From Acidimicrobiia bacterium (GTDB taxonomy: Bacteria; Actinomycetota; Acidimicrobiia; Spongiisociales; SHLN01), in assembly GCA_004283105.1 (NCBI GenBank), contig SHLN01000151.1:1-6373 (forward strand): a DNA stretch of 6,373 nucleotides, read 5' to 3'. Position numbers and translations under genes: made by a program. The notes under the pieces are model-generated. The model saw only the letters and a list, made by a program, of their open reading frames with translations, was not told where the DNA came from and ran no database searches. This document shows, in pieces, positions 1 to 6,299 of this stretch (position 1 is its first letter; every line of letters starts with the position of its first letter).

Positions 1-5
1 TCTTC

Positions 6-2042
6 CTAGCTCCACCATCCGGCCAACGCGACCGAACCGGCCGTTCCGAATCGGACCAGCTGCTGGGCGGCGTCCCCGGAGCGCCACCGGATGACACCGT
101 CGGAGAAGTTGGCAAAGCCGTCCCTGCCGTCGCCATCGGGATCGCCCACCACGAGTTGTCCTGACCCGTCGACCGGCCATACCTCGCCCGCGACACCGTA
201 GATGGCGCTGTTGGCGGCCCGATACAGAGCGACGGTATCGACACCGTCGCCATCCCAGTCACCGGCCAGCGGCTGGTCGCCGAAGAGGCCGAATTCGAAG
301 TCGATGTCGGCAAAGCCGAGCGAGTTGGAGTTGCGGAGGAAGAAGCGGCGCTCAGACGGCCGGTACACGCCGATCGTGTCCACCCCGTCTCCATCCCAGT
401 CACCACACACCGGCACGTCGGTCGGGATCCCGAAGAAGAAGTCGAGATCGGCGAACCCGAGGGTGTTGCTGTTGCGCAGATACACGAATCCCTCCCCGGA
501 GCGGTAGAGGCCGACGGTGTCGGTCCCATCACCATCCCAGTCACAGAACAGGGCGATGTCTCCGGGAACCCCGTAGTAGATCGTGGTCTCGACACCGGCT
601 CCCAGTCGGAACGACCAGCGGCCGGTGCCCGCACCGTGGGCCACCCAATTGTCGCGAGCGGTGAGCGTCCGGACCTGGATTGGATCGAGGGCAACCCGGT
701 TGCCGCTCGCGTCCACAGCAGCAATCCGGAAGTCGTAGGCGGTGTCTGGAGCAAGCCCGGTGAGGACGGCGGACGTCTCGCTCGTCACCAGCGGTGGTTC
801 AGAAACGACGCCCACCTCGTAGCCGACCGGTTCGGGATCGACGGCGGCCGGCCAGGCGAGGGCCACACTGGAGGCCTCGATACCGGTGGCAACCAGCGGG
901 CCGACGAACACCGGGGCCGAGGTGTCGGACAGATCGACGACGAACCGATCGCCCACCCGCTCGCGTACCGTCAGAGTCCACCCACCCGGGAGCACGACAT
1001 CGTCTCCAGCGGCCAGCACATGGTCGTAGGAGTCGGGTTCGGGCGGCCACTGCGCCACACGCCGGGAGAGACCGAAACAGGGAAGGGCGCTGCCGCACGC
1101 TTCGGCCCGCTGATCGAGGGTGTGAACGGTTACCCCGTCCATCGGAAGCGCCGTGTCGTAGTCACTCCGGATTCGAACGTCCACGGCCGTCAGCCAGCCC
1201 TGTTCACCATTCGGAACGAGCAGCAACTGGTCGCCGGTGCCGCCGATCGCCTCCAGGGAGTACGAGCCGGCCCCATCGGCGATCACCACCTCATCGGGGT
1301 CGAGCCATCCCGCGATGTACCGGTGGAGGGCAGCCGTCCCCATGAGCTTCGTCCGGTCCCCGGCTTTGCTCATGACGTCGGTCGGGTCGTCGTACTCGGA
1401 CCAGGTTCCGGTCGTTTGTCCGGAGAAGATGTGACCGAAATGGAGGGTGTGGCCGAGCTCGTGGACGACGGTCACGAAGCGAGGGTTCGGTCCGATGACG
1501 GCGTGGGCTCCAAGCGTCACCGATCGATAGTTCTCGGGGTAGGTGGCCGGAGATGCAGGACAGAGCCCCTCATACGGACACCAGATCCCGCTCTGAGCCG
1601 ACCCGCCGTTGGAGGCGGTATCGGTGACGATGATTACTCCGTTCGGCTCTGAGGTGACCCGCTCGGCGACGGCATCGGCACACCCCGACCCCTCGACGGC
1701 GGTCCCGCCACCCCGGAACTCCGGCTGGTACCGACCCTCCGACAGCCACTCATAGAACGGCTTGATCTCGGACGTGAGGACTTGAGCAATCTGGACGGGG
1801 TCGAGCATGAGGTCGCCCGCCGGAGTGTCGCACACCCACACTTCCCAGACATCTGTTCCGAGGGAGTGGAGCCTGAGCTCCGAGCTCCCGGCGATGACCC
1901 CGAGCGGCTCCCAGCCGTAGACGTCGTTCTCGAGCTGGGCGGACATATTGGCGGTCGCCGCCCCCCACGGGACGAGGAACGTCGCGACGAACGCGACGAG
2001 AAACAGTTCCCGCCAGACCCGCCCCCGGGTCGTATTAGCCAT
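6..2042 (-). CDS. Secreted gametolysin-like (M11-type) zinc metalloprotease with FN3 domain and DWDGDG repeats
   Basis: Predicted extracellular protease of 678 residues. The N-terminus (RGRVWRE, then a hydrophobic stretch at about 13-29, then ATA at 29-31) looks like a Sec signal peptide cut after Ala31. The zinc motif HELGHTLHFGH covers residues 194-204: His194, His198 and His204 would bind zinc and Glu195 would be the catalytic base. Asp222-Val223-Met224, following a WSEYDDP stretch, fits the metzincin Met-turn and resembles gametolysin-type peptidases. The metzincin Gly at position 8 of the motif is His201 here, which is unusual. A fibronectin type III domain covers about 374-460. The C-terminal region, about 464-678, carries Asp-rich repeats with DWDGDG at 501, 548 and 595 and DPDGDG at 634, probably calcium-binding and FG-GAP/VCBS-like. 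There is no LPxTG motif or C-terminal membrane helix, so free secretion is likely. Start is ATG at 2042; the upstream Shine-Dalgarno is weak. The substrate is unknown. Confidence 0.88.
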   Translation of the reverse strand: MANTTRGRVWRELFLVAFVATFLVPWGAATANMSAQLENDVYGWEPLGVIAGSSELRLHSLGTDVWEVWVCDTPAGDLMLDPVQIAQVLTSEIKPFYEWLSEGRYQPEFRGGGTAVEGSGCADAVAERVTSEPNGVIIVTDTASNGGSAQSGIWCPYEGLCPASPATYPENYRSVTLGAHAVIGPNPRFVTVVHELGHTLHFGHIFSGQTTGTWSEYDDPTDVMSKAGDRTKLMGTAALHRYIAGWLDPDEVVIADGAGSYSLEAIGGTGDQLLLVPNGEQGWLTAVDVRIRSDYDTALPMDGVTVHTLDQRAEACGSALPCFGLSRRVAQWPPEPDSYDHVLAAGDDVVLPGGWTLTVRERVGDRFVVDLSDTSAPVFVGPLVATGIEASSVALAWPAAVDPEPVGYEVGVVSEPPLVTSETSAVLTGLAPDTAYDFRIAAVDASGNRVALDPIQVRTLTARDNWVAHGAGTGRWSFRLGAGVETTIYYGVPGDIALFCDWDGDGTDTVGLYRSGEGFVYLRNSNTLGFADLDFFFGIPTDVPVCGDWDGDGVDTIGVYRPSERRFFLRNSNSLGFADIDFEFGLFGDQPLAGDWDGDGVDTVALYRAANSAIYGVAGEVWPVDGSGQLVVGDPDGDGRDGFANFSDGVIRWRSGDAAQQLVRFGTAGSVALAGWWS
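144..542 (-). repeat. Tandem DWDGDG protein repeats (three units, about 141 bp each) within the protease gene
   Basis: Inside the protease, residues 501-547 and 548-594 are two consecutive 47-residue units that match at 29 of 47 positions by my count. A shorter third unit spans 595-633 and a diverged DPDGDG unit follows from 634. Each unit starts DWDGDG-x-DT, continues with a Tyr-Arg pair, and in the two full units has LRNSN and LGFAD before an FG turn. The DNA is also similar: the plus strand repeats a CCATCCCAGTCAC core near 250, 391 and 531. The DxDxDG pattern suggests calcium loops. Residues 464-500 look like the second half of a unit, and the C-terminus (FGTAGSVALAGWWS) looks like the same half again. 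Confidence 0.8.
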
Positions 2043-2101
2043 ACGCTCAACGTACTCAGCGTGGGCATATTCGCCTACCGTAAGTAACTAGACATCGGGC
2101 G

Positions 2102-2136
2102 ATGAGCTATGAGCTGTGCGCTACGAGCCAGAACCC
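2102..2136 (+). repeat. Degenerate heptamer tandem repeat
   Basis: Five consecutive 7-base units read ATGAGCT, ATGAGCT, GTGCGCT, ACGAGCC and AGAACCC. The first two are identical and the next ones drift from a rough consensus RYGAGCY. The repeat is non-coding and is bounded on one side by CATCGGGCGATG (2093-2104), a short inverted repeat that overlaps the first unit. Only the first two units are beyond doubt; the later ones could be chance resemblance. Confidence 0.45.
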
Positions 2137-2158
2137 ATTGATGCCCCGGGGTGGGTCC
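2131..2158 (-). terminator. Possible weak terminator hairpin after rdgB
   Basis: In the minus-strand transcript, GGACCCA (2158-2152) can pair with UGGGUUC (2137-2131): seven pairs including one G-U wobble, around a 14-base loop that contains the palindrome CCCCGGGG. It begins two bases after the rdgB stop codon, where an operon terminator is expected. There is no U-tract after it, so it is not a classical intrinsic terminator; U-less hairpins are reported in actinobacteria, but this one is short. Confidence 0.3.
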
Positions 2159-2160
2159 AA

Positions 2161-2754
2161 TCAGGGTTGCGAGGGCTCCGACAAGATACGAGCGAGCTCG
2201 TGGAGGGCGAGGGCGCGGTGGCTGATCTGGTTCTTTTCGTGTTCGGGGATTTCGGCCAGGGTTCGGTTCCCCATCGCCTCGACCTCGAAGACGGGGTCGT
2301 AGCCGAAGCCGAAGGAGCCACGGCGTTCGTTGGCAATTCGGCCTTCCAGAACACCTTCAGCGGTCACGACGGCACCGTCGGTGTAGACGAGGGCTACCAC
2401 CGTTCGGAACCGCGCCGACCGGTCGGAGACCCCGTCCAGCTCTCTCACGAGTTTGGCCACGTTGTCGGCGTACGTGGCGTCCGGGCCGGCGAAGCGGGCC
2501 GTGAACACGCCCGGAGCTCCGTCGAGGGCGGCCACCTCCAAGCCGGTGTCGTCGGCCAGGGCGGCCATCCCGGTGTATCCGACGACCATCCTCGCCTTGT
2601 GGATGGCGTTCGCCTCGAGGGTGTCATAGGGCTCGTCGATCTCCGGCCACTCGAGGCCGGTCACCACCTCGAACGGCTCATCGAGCCCGGACAGGACCGC
2701 TTCTACCTCCCGGATCTTGTCCGGGTTCTGGGAGGCAACGACGACCCGTCTCAG
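2161..2754 (-). CDS. rdgB: RdgB/HAM1 family XTP/dITP pyrophosphatase, probable CTG start
   Basis: Hydrolyses non-canonical purine nucleoside triphosphates (ITP, dITP, XTP) to the monophosphate and pyrophosphate, keeping deaminated bases out of DNA and RNA; cytosolic. With the start proposed here the protein has 197 residues, the same length as E. coli RdgB. It then carries the N-terminal SQNPDK at 8-13 (the S/TxNxxK nucleotide-binding motif), ADD at 67-69 with the expected catalytic Asp69, GSFGFGYDP at 146-154 and SHR at 178-180. No ATG, GTG or TTG exists in this frame between the stop at 2835-2833 and the GTG at 2667-2665. Starting at that GTG would delete 29 residues and the SxNxxK motif. 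The only start-like codon before the motif is CTG at 2754-2752, which overlaps the RNase PH stop as CTGA. No strong Shine-Dalgarno is seen, so initiation probably depends on translational coupling. Function is very sure; the start is fairly sure. Confidence 0.93.
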   Translation of the reverse strand: MRRVVVASQNPDKIREVEAVLSGLDEPFEVVTGLEWPEIDEPYDTLEANAIHKARMVVGYTGMAALADDTGLEVAALDGAPGVFTARFAGPDATYADNVAKLVRELDGVSDRSARFRTVVALVYTDGAVVTAEGVLEGRIANERRGSFGFGYDPVFEVEAMGNRTLAEIPEHEKNQISHRALALHELARILSEPSQP

Positions 2755-3464
2755 CTGCCCACCGCCTGACGTTGCAGCCCCACGAGCTCGTCGATTCCGG
2801 CCGCAGCAGCATCGACGAGGCCGTTCAGGTCTTCACGAGTGAACGGGGCATGCTCGGCGGTCCCCTGCACTTCGATGAGCCGGCCCGAACCGGTCATGAC
2901 AACGTTGAAGTCCACATCCACCGAGACGTCTTCCGGGTAGTCGAGATCCAGCAGGACGTTCCCATCCCGTACTCCCACGCTCACGGCCGCACAGTGGTCG
3001 ACGAGCGGGTCGGCCTCGAGCGCCCCGGCGTCCCGGCCGGCCGCCAGCGCGTCGTGCAACGCGATCCAGGCGCCGGTGATGCTGGCCGTGCGGGTTCCGC
3101 CGTCGGCTTGCAGAACGTCACAATCGACTCGCACCGAGATCTCCCCCATCGCCTCGAGATCCACAACCGCCCGGAGCGAACGGCCGATGAGTCGCTGGAT
3201 CTCCTTGGTGCGACCGCCGTTGATCGAGTTGCGTGAGATCCGTTCCCGAGACGAACCGGGCAGCATGTTGTACTCGGCGGTGACCCACCCTTTCCCGGTA
3301 TCCCTCAGCCAGCGGGGAACGCCCGGATCGATGGCCGCCGTGCACAGGACTCTCGTCTTCCCCATCTCGATGAGCACCGACCCCGGGGTCATCTCGGTGT
3401 ACTGACGGGTGATCCGGACCGGGCGCAGCTCATCGATCCTGCGGCCATCGTCGCGTTCACTCAT
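2751..3464 (-). CDS. rph: Ribonuclease PH (tRNA 3'-end phosphorolytic nuclease)
   Basis: Phosphate-dependent 3'-5' exoribonuclease that trims tRNA precursors and other RNA 3' ends, releasing nucleoside diphosphates; it normally forms a hexamer in the cytosol. The 237 residues match the usual family length of about 240. Recognisable family blocks are RPVRITRQYT near 14-23, GGRTKEIQRLIGRSLR at 83-98 with the active-site Arg85, DGGTRTASITGAW at 121-133 with the phosphate-binding Thr-Arg, DLDYPEDVSVDVDFNVVMTG at 173-192 with the catalytic acidic cluster, and EVQGTAE at 198-204. The ATG start overlaps the stop of the MBL gene by ATGA and has a perfect GGAGGT six bases upstream. Its own stop overlaps the proposed rdgB start. 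Neighbouring rph and rdgB are a common bacterial pairing. Confidence 0.97.
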   Translation of the reverse strand: MSERDDGRRIDELRPVRITRQYTEMTPGSVLIEMGKTRVLCTAAIDPGVPRWLRDTGKGWVTAEYNMLPGSSRERISRNSINGGRTKEIQRLIGRSLRAVVDLEAMGEISVRVDCDVLQADGGTRTASITGAWIALHDALAAGRDAGALEADPLVDHCAAVSVGVRDGNVLLDLDYPEDVSVDVDFNVVMTGSGRLIEVQGTAEHAPFTREDLNGLVDAAAAGIDELVGLQRQAVGS

Positions 3465-4204
3465 ATCAAGACCTCCAGGTTGGGTGCGGCCACCATGACG
3501 TCGCCGCTGAAGACGGCGGCCGCCTCCGCGATCGCTTGTTGGGGGTCAAGAGTAGGCAGCAGGTGGGTCAGGATGAGCCGCTCGACACCGGCCCGGCTGG
3601 CTATCTCCCCGGCTTCCGTCGCCGTGAGATGATGTGGAGCCGGCTTGTCGTGCCCGGAAAAGGTCGCCTCAGCGAGCAGCGTGTTGGCCCCGGCCGCCAG
3701 CCTGGCGAGGTCTGACCCGGTTCCCGTGTCGGCCGAGTACGCCAGCGACCGGCCCCCGGTTTCCGCCCGCACCTGCAATGTGGGTACCGGATGGTCGGAG
3801 GGCCCGAACCGGAACGCGATTCCACCCACGTCTATCACTTCATCTGGCTGCGGGGTGCGCGGGGCGAAGGCTTCGGTGAGGTGCGACCCGCCACCTGAAT
3901 CGAGGAAGGCGGACAGTCGCTCGGTCGCTCCCCCGGGCACGATGAGCGGAAGGGGCGGCCGCCGGCCAGGGCCAAACCGGAGGTAGTGATAGAGCGGGAA
4001 CAGGTCGGCGCAATGATCGACATGCATGTGGCTGACAATGACGGCATCGAGATCGATGGGATCGATCAGTTCGAGCAGAGCACCGAACGTACCCGAGCCG
4101 GCATCGATCCACACCCGCGTGTCGCCGTGCGACACGAGGTAGCCGGCGGTGGGCCGGCCCGCGGTCGGGTAGGTTCCGTTGGCGCCGAGGACCCAGAGTT
4201 CCAC
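3461..4204 (-). CDS. MBL-fold metallohydrolase, RNase Z/Rv1339-like phosphodiesterase
   Basis: Metallo-beta-lactamase-fold hydrolase of 247 residues. All metal ligands of the RNase Z / class II phosphodiesterase group are visible: SHMHVDH at 58-64 (HxHxDH; His59, His61, Asp63, His64), His138 in GPSDHP, Asp159 in YSADTG and His214 in LTHLLP. It lacks the long exosite arm expected in a tRNase Z. The position directly before rph and rdgB matches Rv1339 of M. tuberculosis, which has been reported as an atypical cAMP phosphodiesterase, so a cyclic-nucleotide or other phosphodiester substrate is the best inference. A tRNA 3'-processing role cannot be excluded, given the RNase PH neighbour. Start is GTG at 4204, ten bases after the stop of the JAMM gene; the only purine-rich element is a G-run around the mec stop. 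There is no signal peptide. Confidence 0.9.
   Translation of the reverse strand: MELWVLGANGTYPTAGRPTAGYLVSHGDTRVWIDAGSGTFGALLELIDPIDLDAVIVSHMHVDHCADLFPLYHYLRFGPGRRPPLPLIVPGGATERLSAFLDSGGGSHLTEAFAPRTPQPDEVIDVGGIAFRFGPSDHPVPTLQVRAETGGRSLAYSADTGTGSDLARLAAGANTLLAEATFSGHDKPAPHHLTATEAGEIASRAGVERLILTHLLPTLDPQQAIAEAAAVFSGDVMVAAPNLEVLI
3471..3476 (-). promoter_or_regulatory. Shine-Dalgarno site for rph
   Basis: On the minus strand GGAGGT sits six bases before the ATG of the RNase PH gene, inside the last codons of the MBL gene. It fixes the rph start at 3464 and allows independent initiation in addition to coupling through the ATGA overlap. Confidence 0.8.
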
Positions 4205-4214
4205 AGCTTCGAGA

Positions 4215-4613
4215 CTACCCCCCGGTGATCTCGAGCTCTTCTTCGATTATCCGACTATCGCGAATCCTGAAGGCGCGCAGCTCGGTGGACCCGGTCATCG
4301 GACCCGCCACCAACCACACCCAGTCGGGTTCGGCTGCGCCCCGGACGTCGGTCGGCGATGGATGGGCGGGACCGCTCACGTGACTGTGGAACGCCCCCAC
4401 CAGGTCCCAACCGTTGCGCTCGGCATCGGTGAGAGCCTCAAAGTGACCCCTCGGGTCGATGGTGTAGGCGACGGGCGACCGATCAACATTCTCGAGGCAA
4501 TACACCTTGCGCACCCTGCGCTCGTCGCCGGCGAGGAGGCCACAGGCTTCGTTGGGAAGCTCGGCGCGGCAATGGGCAAGCACTTCCTCGGCCAGCGCGG
4601 CCGGGATCCTCAT
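4215..4613 (-). CDS. mec: JAMM/MPN+ metallopeptidase, Mec-like
   Basis: Compact 132-residue zinc isopeptidase of the JAB1/MPN+ family. The JAMM signature is complete: Glu22 in PNEACGLLAG (20-29), then HSHVSGPAHPSPTD at 76-89, which fits HxH-x7-S-x2-D with His76, His78, Ser86 and Asp89. In mycobacteria the homologue Mec (Rv1334) cleaves cysteine from the C-terminus of the ubiquitin-like sulfur carrier CysO, completing O-phosphoserine-dependent cysteine synthesis. The DRSPVAY stretch at 44-50 and the placement upstream of MBL, rph and rdgB support that relationship. However, cysO and cysM do not follow here, so the substrate must be encoded elsewhere or differ. The ATG start overlaps the thioredoxin-like gene stop by ATGA. 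No signal peptide; cytosolic. The family is certain, the exact substrate is not. Confidence 0.9.
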   Translation of the reverse strand: MRIPAALAEEVLAHCRAELPNEACGLLAGDERRVRKVYCLENVDRSPVAYTIDPRGHFEALTDAERNGWDLVGAFHSHVSGPAHPSPTDVRGAAEPDWVWLVAGPMTGSTELRAFRIRDSRIIEEELEITGG

Positions 4614-5011
4614 CGGTCGGCGCGGGCTGCTCCGTTGCGTTCCAGAGCCTTCTCGAGCTGGTCCTTCTTGACGAGGCCGCTCGCCCGCCAGCGCTCACCG
4701 ATACCGCCGCCCTGGCGCTTGGACTTCTTGCTCTGCTTCTTGGCCGAGGCACCGTACACAACGAAGGTCGGAGTCGACATAACCCGGAAGCGCTGGGCGG
4801 CCGCCGGAACGTTGCGGACGTTGACTTTCACAACGTGGGCAGAATCCTGATACTCGTCGGCCAATTCGCTGACCACGCCGTCCATAGTCCGGCACGACTG
4901 GCAGCCGTTCTGCCAGAAGTCGAGGAACACCGGTTTGCCGGTGGCGGCCAGCTCATCGATCTGGTCGATGTGTTCGAGGTTGATGGGTTTGGTTCGTCTC
5001 TTGAAGATCAT
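4610..5011 (-). CDS. Thioredoxin-fold protein with CQSC motif and Lys-rich loop
   Basis: Small cytosolic thioredoxin-like protein of 133 residues. The fold is shown by KPVFLDFW at 26-33, the redox motif Cys37-Gln-Ser-Cys40 at the start of a helix, VKVNVRNVP at 61-69, and the cis-proline segment STPTF with Pro81. It departs from classical thioredoxin in two ways: the Trp before the CxxC is Gly (GCQSC, not WCGPC), and a hydrophilic insertion of Lys, Ser and Gly at about 89-105 (KKQSKKSKR, then GGG) lengthens the turn before the last strand. A general disulfide reductase or a specific partner role are both possible. Start is ATG at 5011 with AGGA four bases upstream (5019-5016). It opens the tight operon, 29 bases after the esterase stop, and its stop overlaps mec. 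Confidence 0.87.
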   Translation of the reverse strand: MIFKRRTKPINLEHIDQIDELAATGKPVFLDFWQNGCQSCRTMDGVVSELADEYQDSAHVVKVNVRNVPAAAQRFRVMSTPTFVVYGASAKKQSKKSKRQGGGIGERWRASGLVKKDQLEKALERNGAARADR

Positions 5012-5040
5012 GAGGTCCTACAACGCAGTCGGGGTCGATT

Positions 5041-6233
5041 TCATTTCTCGGCAGGATGTGCGCCCGGGTTGGGGGCGTTCTGGTGCACGGCACCAAGATA
5101 CTTCCCAACCCCGTGTACGACGTGCCGGCTGCGCAATGAATGCATCACATCGAACCCGTGGGTGGCACCGGGCAGTTCGGCGTAGTGCACGGGAGACTCC
5201 GAGACCCCGGAGAGGGCAGCTACGAATTGGCGGGACTCGGCCGGCGGAACGAGGAAATCGTGTGACCCGTGGAGCACGAAGAAGGGCGGAGCCGCCGGAT
5301 GGACCCGGGCGATGGGTGAGGCGAGGTCCCACCCCTCCGGGTCCTCCACCGGTGAGGTCTTCATGACGATCGACTCGATGAACGGCCAGGGGTACCGGAT
5401 GCGATTGCGGTCCAGGAGATCGTGGATGCCATAGAGCGGGACGCAGGCTTGCACGGACGTGTCGACCTGCTCGAATCCCGGCTGATAAACCGGGTCGTTT
5501 GGGGTGAGGGCGGCGAGCGCCGCCAGATGGCCGCCGGCCGATCCGCCGGTCACCGCGATGAACGATGGGTCTCCGCCCCACTGATGAACGTTGTCGCGCA
5601 CCCATGCGATCGCCCGCTTCACATCGATGAGGTGATCGGGGAAGGTGGCGGCCGGGCTGAGGCGATATCCGATGCTCACGCACACCCAGCCGTTCTTGGC
5701 CATCGAGAACACGAGCGGGCGAGCCTCCCGTTCTTTGTATCCACGCCGCCATCCCCCGCCATGGATCTGTAGGAGCACCGGGTGCGATACGGAGCGGTCC
5801 TCGGGCAAGTGCAGATCGAGCACATGGGCCGGCTCCGGTCCGTACGCAGGTCGGTCACCGGTTCGACGCCGTTGGGAAGCCGGGCCTTGACACGAACAAG
5901 ATCCCCCAGCGTCGGGGCCGGTCCGGGAGCGACACCGCGCCCGAGGCCCTCGAGCGCCCGGCGCATGACGGGTTTGGCCCGCTCCCCCCGGTACACCATC
6001 ACGATCAGTCCGGCCCAGGACAGGAATGTGAGGCCGAGCGCGATGCGGCCGAGCAGCTGGTCGAGCACCCCGCCCCAGATGAACAACCCGGTCAGGGCGC
6101 CCTGCCACACGAGATGATGAACGGCCAGTTCACTCGTGACGAGCGCGGGCAGCCAGAGAGCGCGCCGGCGGAGGCCGTTCACAGTGAACAGCAGGCCAAT
6201 GATGCTTCCGAGGAAGAAGAGGACACTGAGCAT
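5041..6233 (-). CDS. Membrane-anchored alpha/beta-hydrolase (LipC/LipM/LipQ-like esterase), frameshifted
   Basis: Carboxylesterase/lipase-like hydrolase in two frames. From ATG at 6233 the first frame encodes about 129 residues with hydrophobic segments near 2-19, 26-54 and 63-81 (about three membrane helices), then a linker. It leaves the family pattern after VTDL. The catalytic domain continues one frame back at AYGPEPAHVLDL. Joined through position 5847 the product has 397 residues, close to my recollection of LipC-type proteins. It then shows HGGGW at 158-162 (oxyanion hole), GGSAGG at 230-235 with nucleophile Ser232, Asp326 in HGSHDFLVP and His359 in GATHGF, a complete triad. Either a sequencing error or a recent inactivating deletion is possible. 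The frame stays open up to a TTG at 6296, a less likely alternative start. The substrate is unknown; it is probably an acyl or lipid ester. Confidence 0.85.
5840..5852 (-). other. Frameshift site in the esterase gene
   Basis: On the minus strand the upstream frame reads GAC CTG CGT ACG (D-L-R-T) while the family-like continuation reads GCG TAC GGA (A-Y-G). Reading base 5847 twice gives an unbroken D-L-A-Y-G-P, as expected for these esterases, so one base (probably a G in the coding strand) seems to be missing. There is no X-XXY-YYZ slippery heptamer here, which argues against programmed frameshifting. Confidence 0.75.
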
Positions 6234-6299
6234 GGCCGCCAGTATTGCCCGCAGCCGTGGGCAACCAAACGCCGCCAACCGCCCCTCAACCCCCAATCC

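Larger units (their letters stand above)
2043..2160. other. Intergenic region between rdgB and the protease gene
   Basis: This 118-bp stretch is the only sizeable gap in the window. It holds a possible hairpin just after the rdgB stop (2131-2158), a degenerate heptamer repeat (2102-2136), and a more AT-rich segment (about 2066-2090) that may contain the promoter of the protease gene. I could not pick convincing -35 and -10 boxes: TACGGT at 2082-2077 and GAATAT at 2072-2067 on the minus strand have no good -35 partner. Confidence 0.6.

Noticed and set aside
636..1652. Long plus-strand open frame of 338 codons opposite the protease gene
   Set aside because: It is fully antisense to a protease with clear motifs and its translation is low-complexity, rich in Gly, Arg and Pro, with no recognisable domain. 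This is a typical GC-rich shadow frame.
2067..2105. Promoter for the protease gene (GAATAT or TACGGT as -10)
   Set aside because: Neither hexamer has a recognisable -35 element at 16-18 bases, so I do not call a promoter, although one probably lies in this gap.
2116..2769. Plus-strand open frame of 217 codons opposite rdgB
   Set aside because: It runs antisense to rdgB in nearly its full length; composition and lack of motifs mark it as a shadow.
3461..4204. Calling the MBL gene a true tRNase Z (rnz)
   Set aside because: The metal ligands fit, but no flexible exosite arm is visible and the neighbourhood matches Rv1339, so the more general phosphodiesterase call is safer.
4179..4850. Plus-strand open frame of 223 codons across mec and the thioredoxin-like gene
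   Set aside because: It covers two well-supported minus-strand genes antisense, crosses their junction and has no domain signature.
5018..5752. Minus-strand open frame of 244 codons overlapping the esterase
   Set aside because: It lies in a different frame from the catalytic domain, whose HGGGW, GGSAGG and GATHGF motifs are in the other frame.
5848..6108. Upstream extension of the esterase catalytic frame to a start at 6108
   Set aside because: In this stretch the frame gives an Arg/Pro/Gly-rich string, while the other minus frame gives membrane helices and an esterase-like linker. The extension is a shadow created by the frameshift.
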